Shown here: one piece after another, positions 1 through 9,901 of the stretch
Position numbering within the stretch: the first letter of the stretch is position 1
Layout of the letters: each line of letters begins with the position of its first letter
Origin: Portulaca oleracea
Lineage: Eukaryota > Streptophyta > Magnoliopsida > Caryophyllales > Portulacaceae
NCBI GenBank assembly: GCA_029582165.1
Contig: CM055889.1
Span: forward strand, 27,644,927-27,708,926
DNA length: 64,000 bases
Reading direction: 5' to 3'
Made by a program: the position numbers and the translations under genes
The notes under the pieces: model-generated
Told to the model about the DNA's origin: nothing
The model's database searches: none
What the model saw: only the letters and a program-made list of their open reading frames with translations

Positions 1-666
1 TTGGCAAAACGCAGCACTTCAGGCCGAAAACACGCGCAGAACATAGGGAGACCGTGGTCAAGGTCTAGGAGACCGTGGCCACGGTCATGTTCTGTCCAGC
101 GAAAAAGGTCGGGCGATTTCGAGCTTCGAGAGATCGTAGGTACGGTCCTGGAGACCGTGGGCACGGTCTCACTCAAGATAAGGAGGTCGCGGGCGCGACC
201 CATATGGTAGCGGGCGCTACCTTGTTCAGCTGACGATTCAAGGCTGACTTTGAGCACAGGTCGCGGGTGCTACCTCTGTGGTGGCGGGCCCCTATGGTAG
301 CGGGTGCTACGCTCAGGGTGGCGGGGGCTACCCTACTCTTTTCGTCCCTTTGTTTCTTCCTTCTTTCCAAGGCATGTAACACCCATTTCGAGGGTCGTAG
401 CGGGTGTTACCTCACTAATTGGCACCAAAGGTTGGGAGTGTGGTCCCGGGTCGACTCCGCCTCGGTTTCCAGTTCGGCTCGGCTCGGCTCGGCTCGGGAA
501 ATCACCAAGAATGCTATAAAAAGGCCCGTTTTGCTACGTTTTCGGTGAAAGCTCCAAGATCTACAAAATAACCAAAAACGCATTAAAAACTATGAAATTA
601 AACCACGAAGCGAGTTAAAAACCTAAGGAATTAGGCGGTATTTAGACACAGAATTGGGTCTAAACA
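1..666 (-). mobile_element. Athila-type LTR, partial (runs off window)
   Basis: On the minus strand an LTR begins with TGTTTAGACCC at 666 and reads leftwards out of the window. Its first ~110 bases share blocks with the LTR starts at 6026 and 6820 (TGTCTAAATA, then a CGCCTAA-TCCTTAGG-like block). A block at 444-461 (the complement of GGCGGAGTCGACCCGGGA) recurs at 6228-6245. No purine tract lies just outside 666, so this is more likely a 5' LTR or solo LTR than a 3' LTR. The far end and target duplication cannot be tested. It contains a palindrome array described separately. No protein-coding content. Confidence 0.75.
50..410. repeat. Phased palindrome-pair array in LTR (mixed motif types)
   Basis: Short GC-rich inverted-symmetry motifs occur in pairs whose starts are 21 bp apart: 50/71, 132/153, 185/206, 259/280, 296/317 and 376/397. 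The first two pairs are of the type GACCGTGGCCACGGTC. From 185 the motif changes to GGTCGCGGGCGCGACC, then GGTAGCGGGCGCTACC and variants, while keeping the 21-bp pair spacing. Distances between pair starts are 82, 53, 74, 37 and 80 bp. On the minus strand the array lies in the first 620 bases of the LTR. Confidence 0.85.
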
Positions 667-1120
667 GCGTTGAGGTAGTTAGGGTCCCTCAAAGGGATTG
701 TTTAGGGGCATATCATCCTCAATTTGTGTAAACGATTACTATTCTTCATCTCCCTCAAGCATATGAGTGTAGTAGTCTTAGCTAGTATGAGGTCCGTAGT
801 ATGGGTATGAGTTTTTGTTTTTGTCGATAACTATGAGTCAGTCAGAGTTTTGGATTGTCGTTAGAAACTTTTAGAGGATAAAGATTAAAGATTAATAATA
901 ATGTGGATGCATAATGTACCACAAATGCAAGGATATTTTAACAATACGAATACCTTGTCCAGAACAATCCCAATCCTCCTACATCAAGCGTACAATACAT
1001 CCTCTCAAAGAAACATGGGAAAATTTGCAACCTTGTTATTACAAAAACAAAGAAAAAAAAACAATTCAATAAGTAATTTAGAAAGATATAGAAATTTATA
1101 CCGCACAAGCATATACATTG

Positions 1121-1165
<45 letters not shown>

Positions 1166-1891
1166 AGTTATGTTTTTAACTAGGATTAATGTCGGTGAAT
1201 ACGAGATGGCAAATACATGAAGCTTCCTTTCATGTTGTTCTCATCCCTGACCTTTACATAAGTTCCAAGAGATACCTTCCCTTAAGCACTCATCTCCTAT
1301 CTTCCTCCATTGTCTCAATAGCCAAGAAAGACTTTATCCCAAAGGTAATGAGGTTGTTCTTTTCTAATTCAGTGACAAACCCTCCCATTCCCTCCCCTTC
1401 CCCACCCCACCCCCACTTTTGAAAAATAGTGATGAGGCCGACTATGGAAAGCTAGTGTTTGGGCCAGGTGTATATAGTCTTCTGTGGGATCTAGCTGTGC
1501 ACTTCACATCCATACCTTTGATCATTATGGGTTGTTACAAATTACTTTCTTTGTGAAAACCAAATTCAGGAATTGCAAAGAAAATCAGTCTGGAAGCATA
1601 TTATAATCAGTAATAAGTATTAATTTATAGTGATGATCAATATATCTCCTAATTGAACTAATTTAAAATTCAAATGCTAAAAAAACACCAGTAGAGTCTC
1701 AATTTAATAATTAAACATAACCAGAACAATATCCAATTGAATAACATTATAACACATTTGACTCATGGTATCAACCTCTTAATTCAATATTACATTGATC
1801 TACAAACTTCATTTAAACAAAACAAAATAATTATCAACCAAAGCAGTCAACGCAAGTCAAATACTCAACAAAGCCAAACAGTTGATTACAC
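667..1891. other. Non-coding DNA, no gene recognised
   Basis: AT-rich sequence between the partial LTR and a poly(T) tract. Short open frames here have no recognisable domains, and one ends in a Ser-Leu run that is just the (CT)n microsatellite translated. A pyrimidine-rich stretch lies at 1378-1418. I see no gene, transposon end or RNA gene. Confidence 0.6.
1123..1164. repeat. (CT)n microsatellite
   Basis: An uninterrupted CT dinucleotide tract of 21 units, read directly from the sequence. Confidence 0.98.
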
Positions 1892-2280
1892 TTTTTTTTT
1901 TTAATAATTAGCGGTTAAAAGATCCTTTTATTCAAAAGACAAGATGTGTCTTTAAAATAGGCATATAGCGAAATATGAGATCATACCATCACAATAAACT
2001 GAAAATCCTCTCCGACCGAAGTCAATCCCTGAAAGATACATCAAAAAGAAAACTACTCCATTGTAGGCCAGAACTTTGAGCCTCTGGATTTGAGTGCATT
2101 CCTACCCGCTGGAAGTCTAATGACATATCCAGTAATTGACAATAACCAGCGACAACCCCTGGAGTTTCACCAGATCCTCACACAACTAGCGTTGTACCGA
2201 AGTACTCTTACCACATAAAGAAGAAAAAATCGGTAACAAGTGTCGGATACTTATGTAAAAACCCGACCTGAGCCTCTCTG
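1892..2280 (-). mobile_element. Possible poly(A)-tailed retroposon 3' end
   Basis: Read on the minus strand, a transcript-like segment ends with an AATAAAAGGATC signal followed by a poly(A) run, seen on plus as the T tract at 1892-1902. This looks like the 3' end of a truncated LINE or other retroposed transcript. No target-site duplication could be paired and no protein domain is visible, so the class is a guess. Confidence 0.3.
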
Positions 2281-2290
2281 ATCAAATCAA

Positions 2291-2425
2291 CACTACTAAA
2301 AACTTGTCATATTGCGACGAAAATTGCGACGGAATGTTGTCCGTCGCTCGAACCATGTTAAAAGTAGGCCGACTTGGCAAAAAAATGAACCTTGCGACGG
2401 AATCGGTTGGTCGCACGGTCCCTTT
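2291..2425 (+). mobile_element. CACTA (En/Spm-type) transposon terminus
   Basis: The sequence CACTACTAAAAA at 2291 fits the CACTA-superfamily terminal inverted repeat. It is followed by subterminal repeats of the GCGACGGAA type in both orientations (near 2316, 2327, 2341, 2395 and 2409), as is usual for plant CACTA ends. The opposite terminus (TAGTAGTG) was not found in the following kilobases, so the element is truncated, diverged or longer than could be traced. It lies 120-250 bp upstream of an HSP90 gene fragment. Confidence 0.6.
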
Positions 2426-2547
2426 TTTTTTAAAAATAAAATTTAATTCGGACTGCTGCTTCGTGAGGCACGCGAAGTCCCCCATTCTCAAAACCTAAAC
2501 CCCTGTCTCCGTCGACGTCAACCTCCGCCAAGCCCAGCCCAGCCCTC

Positions 2548-2905
2548 GTCAAGAAACACTTCGAGTTCATCAGCTACCCAATCTAACTCTGGATCGAGAA
2601 AACCACCGACAAAGAAATCAGCGACGACGCGGATGACGAGCCCAAGAAAGAACAAGAGGGCGACGTCGACGAAGAAACCGGAAATGACAAGGAGAAAAAC
2701 AAGAAGAAGATCAAGCAAGTCTCCCATGAATCGCAACTCAACAACAAGTAAAAACTAATTTGGCTCCAAAAACCTGAGGAAATCAACAAGGAAGAATACA
2801 CCTCCTTCTACAAGAGCCTGACAAATTGGGAAGACCACCTCGCCATCAAACACTTCTCTGTGGAAGGGCATGCGACGCTACTCTTCTTCCCTCGTTCAGA
2901 CCTTA
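2548..2905 (+). pseudogene. HSP90 gene fragment (charged linker and middle-domain start)
   Basis: Translation from 2548 gives the recognisable cytosolic HSP90 segment around KKHFEFISYPI, LWIEKTTDKEISDD, the Lys/Glu-rich charged linker, IKQVSHE, then [19 protein letters not shown] and [11 protein letters not shown]. This is the end of the ATPase domain, the linker and the start of the middle domain, about 115 residues of a ~700-residue chaperone. There are in-frame stops at 2584-2586 and after LNNK, and a residue is missing in the SLTN-WE region. Similarity fades after ~2905. No other HSP90 exons lie nearby. Position just inside a CACTA-type end suggests a captured fragment, although a decayed duplicate is possible. 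It encodes no functional chaperone. Confidence 0.85.
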
Positions 2906-2910
2906 GCATC

Positions 2911-4988
2911 AACAGTAGCGGTCAAAGCTCGGAACACAGCAACGATTTTGGGTTAGAACTACAAATAGCCAAGTTAAATTTATGAAATTTTAACTTCTTA
3001 CTTTTGGTTTTCGATTCATGAAATTAGGGTTCTTAGATTTTATTCGCTTAAAGTTTTGTGTTTATAGTTCAGGTTCGATTGTGCTTGACTTCGCATATTT
3101 GAGATTAATTTTGGCTTCGATTCATGAAATTAGGGTCTATTTGAGTTTCCATGTAGTAAGATTGATTGGCTTCACATTTTTGAGATTAATTTCATTCTTT
3201 CTAGATTAGATTAATCAAGGTGAAGTTTTGACTTTATTAGTATATATGTTGTTCTTGGTGTTCCTTGTTTTCTCCTCTAGGAGGTAGTAATTTAATCAAC
3301 CCCAGTTCGTGGATGATGAAAACAAATAGTTGTTGATTTGCTATCTGAAGATTGAGTGTCAATTTCATGTGATTGACTGAAATTAGGTTTTTCTGTTCAA
3401 TGTTTTGCTTTGAAAGGATGGTCCAAAGATAATGTATAACTGTCCATGTTGGGGAAATTTTGGAATTTTAGATTTAAATCAAGGTGTTTTCTAGACTTTC
3501 TACATCTTGCAGAATATTAATAGAGTATAGGACTTTGCAGCTTGCATTTTTAGCTTCTACACCAAACTAAATTGTTGTGGCTTTGTAGGTTTTTTCTGGA
3601 GACATAGACTAGCTAGGTGAGTAGGTAGTTTGGCATGATCATATTATGATTGGCCTTGAAAAAGCTGAACATAGCCTTTATTTTCTTGTATATATAACTG
3701 ATGCCTTATTCATTCACTAGTATCATAGGCTCTTTGTTTTTGTTTTTTGGTACTAAGGTTGATAGAGCAATCCTCTTTGATGGAAGTCATTCAACTCTGC
3801 TTGTGACTTGGATATGTTTGGTTTGTCTCCAGCACAGAACGATAATTGTGCATTGACATCGAAACAAAAAATGTCAAACCTGGTGATATCTATGTATTGA
3901 ATCTTATATAGCAAACTACTTCACCAATGTATTCTTGAGAAGCATTGCACTTTTTCATCTGGAGAACCAGTGATGATCTTAATGGCAAATTTGTAGGTAG
4001 ACCCTAGTCTAGTCTACCTATAAGGTAGACCCATCAAGTATAAATTTCATTTTTCATCATTCCTAACATCCCATATTTTTCCTTTATTATATATCCATAA
4101 AAAATTAAGAGGAACTACCTTGTTAGATAGACAAAGGTGTACCTAGCTAAGAACAACTCGATTTTAATAAGCTCCAAAGTTGCATCCAGTTCAATATGCC
4201 ACATGGATGATGTAATGAAGATGCTTCAATGTTGCTTTGGCATTAATGGAGATGGTGGGTGTGCTTTAGAAGTCCCCTTGAAAATTATATAGCAAAAGAT
4301 CCTAATCTGTAAACCTGGTCAGTTAGTTTAGATGCCTGAAGCATTATAGTTGTTGAGTTATTGTGAAACATTACAAACCTATGTAGTCTTACTGCAATGA
4401 ATTGGCAATAAGGCAACAACTTTTGTTCCATTTGGTGGATGCATTTGACTCATATGTGGCACTTTCTTGGGATGATCGACTCTAATCCTTAGGTGTGCTT
4501 GGTGGGGTGATTTACTGTTATGTAACTGATGGCAAACTGGGACTATTTGTTGCCTTCTGTTCTGATTTTATTGGAGACTTAATTGAAATTGATTTCTAAG
4601 TTCATTCATCCGTTGGGCACTTTGTCATGTGCTTGTATCCAATTTTTACATTTAGTATACAACATACAAATTTAAAGAGGAATGATCCAGTGTGGTTATG
4701 ATTCATGACATTTCAATGGCGAAATGGCAAAAAATACATGGTACACTTGTGTGTTTGCCTTCCTAGTTCCTAATCTTTCTTTATCTTTATCTTTTTATCT
4801 TTTTTTTTAATCTTTGGTCTATGCTTAGTCTTGTGGCTCATTTAGTACGTAGGTAACAAAACACCATGGAGGTAAAGGTATCATGATTTCTAAGTGCCAT
4901 ATTGCAATGTAATTTTATGATTAATGCAATGAATGATTGAATGTGCCTGAGCTTTGTTCATACATAACGGCCAAAATTTCTCGTCGTA
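2911..4988. other. AT-rich non-coding DNA
   Basis: About 2 kb with no convincing coding frame. A short direct repeat (GATTCATGAAATTAGGGT) occurs at ~3013 and ~3120. The texture resembles intron or intergenic plant DNA. It may belong to the interior of the CACTA element, but nothing proves it. Confidence 0.55.
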
Positions 4989-5552
4989 GGGTTTTTCGCT
5001 TTTTGGACCCCAAACTTTGGGAGTATTTATTTTCTGGACCCCCATATTTCAAAGTTCATATTTTGACCCTATACTTTGTCTCCGGCAACAATATGGACCC
5101 TATACTTTGTCTCCGGCAACAATATGGACCCCCATATTTCAAAGCCATTATCGAATTTTTTTCTTTCGAAAATTTTCCAGCCGCAACTTCTTCTTCCTCT
5201 TCTTACACGATTTCCAACCCCCATATGAGCATAAATTTGCCAAAAAAATTATCAAAAATTACCAAAAGTTACCAAAATTTAACTCTTACCCTACTGTTTT
5301 TTACTCATGAATTTTACACACCCTTAGCTGTCAAAGTCTGGTCAATTTCAAAACAACAATCTAAAGAAGGGGAAAATGACAAAAGGCCATATCGGGAAGT
5401 TTAGGCAACAATTAGGTCATCGCCGGAGTCAAACATAACTTTAGGCTACATTTTTTGGGTCCACAAAGTATAGGGTCCAAAATATAAACTTTGAAATATG
5501 GGGGTCAGAAAATAAATACCCCCAAAGTTCGGGGTCCAAAAGGCGAAAAACC
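4989..5552. mobile_element. Fold-back MITE (long inverted repeats)
   Basis: The left arm starts GGTTTTTCGCTTTTTGGACC at 4989, and the right arm ends with its near-complement at 5552. The arms share the blocks GGACCCCCATATTTCAAAG and GACCCTATACTTTG with their reverse complements, in mirrored order, around a ~250-bp centre. The centre holds only a short spurious ORF. Small direct duplications of the GGACCCTATACTTTG block are present in the left arm. No clear target-site duplication was seen, so the superfamily is unassigned (Mutator-like is possible). Confidence 0.8.
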
Positions 5553-6025
5553 AAATGTATGTATTCACTTTCAATACTAAGTTAGAACCTAGACCCACAT
5601 TTTTCTTGTTGTCATAATTGACATATTCTGCTCCTGAAAAGAAGTTAGCTAACTTAATCAACTATCAAAAACGTATAATTGGAAGGTGGAAATGAAATTC
5701 CCAGGCAGTAACTTCATTTTTATCTAAAACATTATTGTCATCTGTTTTTTCTTTTGATGTATGGTTTTGATCCATATCTGATGTGACAAAGTTGATTCCA
5801 GTCGGCCTACAGTCCAGCACGCAGAGACGAGTGAAAATTGTGTAAGTGGCGAATTTTCAAACCTGAACATGCTCATTTTCTGATCTATAAATTGTACTTT
5901 CTGATTTAACTTTCTGATTATGAAGTTGACTTTTTTATGTTTATAATTTGTTAATACTAGATCCTTATGATGGATGTGAGATTGCTAATTGAAACTATAG
6001 CCATTTACTTCTTGCAGGTCATGTA
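5553..6025. other. Non-coding DNA, no gene recognised
   Basis: AT-rich sequence between the fold-back element and the LTR at 6026. It was probably the insertion target of that LTR. No domain, RNA gene or repeat was seen. Confidence 0.5.
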
Positions 6026-6819
6026 TGTTTAGTCCCATTTTTGGGCCTAAATATCGCCTTTTATCTTGTTATTTTTGCTCGTTTCCAAGTCTTTTTCATC
6101 GTTTTTACTAGCTTTTTAGTTGTTTTGTTTCCGCACTTTTGGAGCAAATGCATGGAATATGTGCTAAAATGAGGCTTTTTAGAGAATCTCGAGCGATTTC
6201 CTGAGCCTAAGCTAAGCCGAGAACCAAGGCGGAGTCGACCCGGGATCATTTTTCCCAAGTTCAAATAGAATTAAGTTCGTAACACCCGCTACAGAATCAG
6301 TAACGGGCGCTACAAGCCTACAACATGGGAAATGAAGGAGGAAGGCTTTGCAGCAGCGTAGCACCCACCACAGGGAGTGTAGCGGTCGCTACACAGCACC
6401 ATACTTCAATCACCCCTGCTTGCCAAAACAAGATCGCGGCCGCCACCTCTTGAGTCGCCCTCGCGACCTGCCCTACCAAACGGAGATTACGCCCGTGATC
6501 TAGAGGGTGCCTGCTGCTATCTTGCGTAAACCCAAATCGCTTGGGCATTCTTCGCATGGTCGCGCCCACGACCTGTGCTGCTTCTACGCGTTTTTCCGGC
6601 TCTGTACGATGCGTTTTGGGCAGCAGTTCTGTCTTGTATATATAGCTCCAATGCTGTGATTTTTCAGGGGGATTCGACTGGACACTACATTCTACCATTT
6701 TCACCTTAGTTTAGAGAGAGATTAGGAGATTCTTAGAGAGAAATTAGTCTAGGGTTTTGGTGTATTTTGGTTTGTAATCAAGATTGGAGAATTCAACAAT
6801 TGAGAGATTGCTTTGGATA
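6026..6819 (+). mobile_element. Athila-type LTR, 5' part, interrupted by a younger element
   Basis: Starts TGTTTAGTCCC at 6026 and shares the GGCGGAGTCGACCCGGGA block with the LTR at 1-666. It contains a palindrome-pair array (6279-6572), then a TATATATAG box at 6637-6645, and T/G-rich sequence up to 6819, where the LTR of the next Athila element begins. The remaining 3' portion should lie beyond the 3' end of that inserted element, but I could not find it in the window. Probably a 5' or solo LTR of an older relative. Confidence 0.7.
6279..6572. repeat. Phased palindrome-pair array in LTR (GTAGCG..CGCTAC type)
   Basis: Fourteen-base motifs with GTNGCG..CGCNAC symmetry lie in pairs 21 bp apart: 6279/6300, 6358/6379, 6433/6454 and 6486/6507, with a last motif at 6559. 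Pair starts are 79, 75 and 53 bp apart. Many motifs are imperfect. The array is 65-360 bp upstream of the TATA-like box at 6637. Confidence 0.75.
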
Positions 6820-8503
6820 TGTTTAGACCCGATTTCGTGTCTAAATACTGCCTAAATCCTTAGGCTTTTGACTTGTTTCGTAGTTAGTTTTAATAACTTT
6901 TAATGCGTTTTGTTTACTTTTGTAGATTCCGAAGTTGTTACTCAAAACGATTCTAAATGGGCCAATTTTGCATCAATCTTGGGAATCCCGAGGTTCCCTA
7001 AGATTCCCCGAGCCCTGGTCATGTCAAAGGCAGCGGAAGCGGAAGCAACGGTTGAAGAACACCCTGAAGATAACTGTGGCCGAAAGAGACCGTGGCCACG
7101 GTCATATTTACCGTAGCCACGGTATGATGGACCCATGACCAAGGGAAGAGACCTTGCACCCGAGATAGACCGTGGTCACGGTCACTTTGACTGTAGCCAC
7201 GGCGGGATCCTACCCTGCCCAAGGAAGAAGCTGGCCAAACTAGACTGTGGCCACGGTCTCCCATGACCGTAGCCACGGCGGTGCGAAGGAGCGAAAAGTT
7301 GTCAGCCCTAATCGCCTAGACCGTGCCCACGGTGAATGGGGACTGTGCCCACGGTGATGCGAAGCGAAGAGAAGAAATCGCCTGCCTTACGCAGGACCGT
7401 GGCCACTGTCACCTTGACCATTCCCTACGGTTATGCGATTTGTCTGTTGTGTAAAATGATGAGTTTTGAGTAACAACCTTGATTACTATTTAATGTATTT
7501 AGGTCATTTTAGCTAAAGATGAATCTAGACAGCAGCTCTTATCTATCTTTTATGATACCTTAGTACTCTTTATCACATTTTAAGCCTTAGATTAGAGTGA
7601 TTAAGGAAGAGCTTTGCTGAGATTATTGGTTCTTGTATTGGATTCTCTTGATTATTATTGGAAGTTTGAAGATTATTCTCAACTTTGGAGCATTGGAGCT
7701 TTATTATTATGAAGTTTACTCCCTTGTCATCACAATCAATGAGCATTTCTTAACCTTTCTCTCTCTAATTTATTGCTTATTTACTAATCTCTGTTTTTGT
7801 TATCATTGATATTGTTGGTATTATTGAATGGTTATTCCCATCTTGTTTACTCTTTTAAGCATGAATGAAGTTGCTGATGTTATTATCATGATAGTTAGGA
7901 TGTTTAGTGGCTAGAACCTTAATGGGTTAGGGAGATATTAAGGGTGTGAATGGGTGATTAGGTTTGGGTTAGCAATATTAGTGAGTAACTAGCTAGGAAA
8001 TCAACTTCCTAATCCAATCCTTCCCTCAAGTGGGATGTATTTGGGTGCGAAAGCATCCCGAATACATCCAATGCTTGTTGGAAGGTAGGAATTAGGATAG
8101 TTAGTATTCTAGTTCGCGAAAGCGAATAGAAACTAACTAGGAAATTCCATTCTATTAACTTTCCTGGGTCTGTCGATGGATTTTGGGGAAGTTAATCCGG
8201 ACTATCCTTGAAAGAGGAAGTCCGGTGGGTTTTTCTAACGGAATTACCATTTGATTTCCCTTTCTCGTTACTCTCTTGTTGCAAAACCCATTTCCTCATT
8301 CCCGTTTGCATCCCGAAAGTCTCCCGATACCCATTGTTTCACCTTCTTGACTGAACATAGTGTGTTTGTGCTGTTTTTACCCTAAATTCTATCATCCTTT
8401 CATGATCGAAAACCATACCTAGAGTCAACTAGTTGCAGCTAAGGCCCCTAGCTCCCTGTGGAAGAACGATAAAACCGTGGTCTTACAAACCACTCGACTA
8501 ACA
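6820..8503 (+). repeat. 5' LTR of Athila element
   Basis: Begins TGTTTAGACCC and ends ..CTAACA four bases before the primer-binding site, giving 1684 bp. It carries the palindrome-pair array at 7088-7431. Downstream is AT-rich U3/R/U5-like sequence with no clear TATA box, and no protein-coding content. The 3' partner LTR was not found, so the limits rest on the TG..CA ends and the adjacent primer site. Confidence 0.75.
7088..7431. repeat. Palindrome-pair tandem array, 76-80-bp unit (5 units)
   Basis: The perfect 14-base palindrome ACCGTGGCCACGGT and close variants occur as five pairs. Starts of the 16-base forms are 7088/7109, 7168/7189, 7243/7265, 7319/7341 and 7395/7416. Within-pair spacing is 21 or 22 bp, and pair-to-pair spacing is 80, 75, 76 and 76 bp. 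The sequence between pairs is much less conserved than the palindromes. Confidence 0.9.
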
Positions 8504-8506
8504 AAA

Positions 8507-8524
8507 TGGCGCCGTTGCCAGGGA
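8507..8524 (+). promoter_or_regulatory. Primer-binding site, tRNA-Asp type
   Basis: TGGCGCCGTTGCCAGGGA matches the complement of the plant tRNA-Asp 3' end with one apparent mismatch. It lies three bases after the LTR end. This primer is typical of Athila elements and fixes both the LTR end and the strand. Confidence 0.9.
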
Positions 8525-8640
8525 GCAAGCGCACCTAGCTTAGCTCTTTGTCTTTAGGTTGTTTAAGATCATTTCACTGCTAGAGATTTTGTTATCCTTG
8601 GTTACTGGAAATTTGATTCTTCTGTTTGTTTCTTTTGTGC

Positions 8641-9654
8641 ATGCGGACTCGCTCTCGACGAGGCCAAACTCCTGTAACTCCACCGAACCCGAATCCGGAG
8701 AGTATTATTCGACAAGCTAACGCCGACTCGAGACGAGCTAGACAACAAAGGGAGCGAGAGACGATCGAAATTCCAATGGCTGAAGGAGATCAAGTTCCAT
8801 CCCGTACCTTAGCATCATATTCCTTACCATCGTCGGGTACGGGAGGCGATCCCATCACATTACCAGAATTACCACCGAATGCATCGTTCGAGTTCAAGCC
8901 ATATTTATTGGAGATATTTGAAAACACCCCGTACCATGGAGGAGAGCATGAAAATCCTATTGACCACATCAACAGATTCGAGCTACGCATCGGCTTTGTA
9001 CAAATGAATGGAGTTTCCGCCGAATACATGAAGCTGAAGTTTTTCCCTCTTACCTTGAAAGGGAAAGCATTATTATGGCTCAACACATGTCCGCCCGGAA
9101 CTTATTCAACATGGGATGCCCTTAGCCGCGACTTTCTTCAAAGGTTTTTCCCCAATGATGAGACGTGTCGGTTGAGGCAAGCCATCATGAGCTTCAAGCA
9201 AGAGCCCGATGAGTCGTCATTCGAAGCATGGGGGAGATTCAAAGGTCTCCAATGGAGGTGTCCACACCACAATCTTGAGGATTGGTTATTATTGCATCAC
9301 TTCTATTCCGGATTGAGTAGCTCTTTGCGAGAATCCATCGATCATGCCTCAGGGGGCATGTTCCTCAAGAAGACGGCGGAGGAAGCAAACGTATTTCTTC
9401 ACGAGCTATCTCAAAACTCTCCTCATTGGGGAGGCGGTCGTGGTCCAAGAGATGGTCCTCCTCTAGAAAGCAATCCTACTATTAAATTTCTCATGAATGT
9501 CGTTCTTGAGATGCAACAAAAGGCAGCTTTGGAGGAAACCACGAGGCAAGTAAAGGCGGCTCAAGAAATACCAATGCTTATTCCGGATGCCCCAGTCTTG
9601 GTATGTGATTTTTGTGGAGGGCCACATTCTTCGAAGCGATGTGAAGAGTATTAA
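8641..9654 (+). pseudogene. gag: Athila gag, 5' part
   Basis: Capsid/nucleocapsid protein of the retroelement, which packages its RNA. The frame opens upstream at 8626, but ATG 8641 (MRTRSRRGQ..) is the start typical of Athila gag. A retrotransposon gag (PF03732-type) domain covers roughly residues 95-230, with ENPIDHINRF, KLKFFPLTLKGKALLWL and the W-x-L-S-RDFLQRFFP block. A CX2CX3HX4C knuckle (CDFCGGPHSSKRC) is at the end. A TAA at 9652-9654 stops the frame just after the knuckle, where Athila gag normally continues. The Pro/Gln/Asn-rich continuation is readable to about 9775, where a C7 run shifts the frame into that of the downstream segment. Confident of family; not functional as it stands. 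Confidence 0.85.
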
Positions 9655-9901
9655 ACCGAGCAAGTCCAAGCCATCTATCCCAACAATAACCTCTCCTACA
9701 CCAATCAAACCCCCATTCGTCCTCGTGGGAATTACGCCTACAACCAACAAGCTCCCCTAAACCAAAACCCACCCCCCCGGTTTCCAAAATCAAAACCGCC
9801 TCCAATACCACCAAAACCACCACCAAAATCCTCACCAAGGTCAATCTTCCCAAGCACCCAAACCACCACAACATGAAACCCTTGACCAAACCCTCCAAAA
9901 G

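Noticed and set aside
2518..2801. Minus-strand ORFs over the HSP90 fragment
   Set aside because: Antisense shadows of the plus-strand HSP90 pseudogene; low-complexity Leu/Val/Ser composition.
7088..7431. CRISPR-like regularly spaced repeats
   Set aside because: Repeats are 14-16-bp palindromes in pairs, in plant retroelement LTRs, with no cas genes and unequal spacing; a CRISPR array is excluded.
8507..8524. Possible tRNA gene piece
   Set aside because: Only the tRNA 3'-end complement is present, as expected for a primer-binding site; no cloverleaf around it. The same holds at 27582 and 61771.
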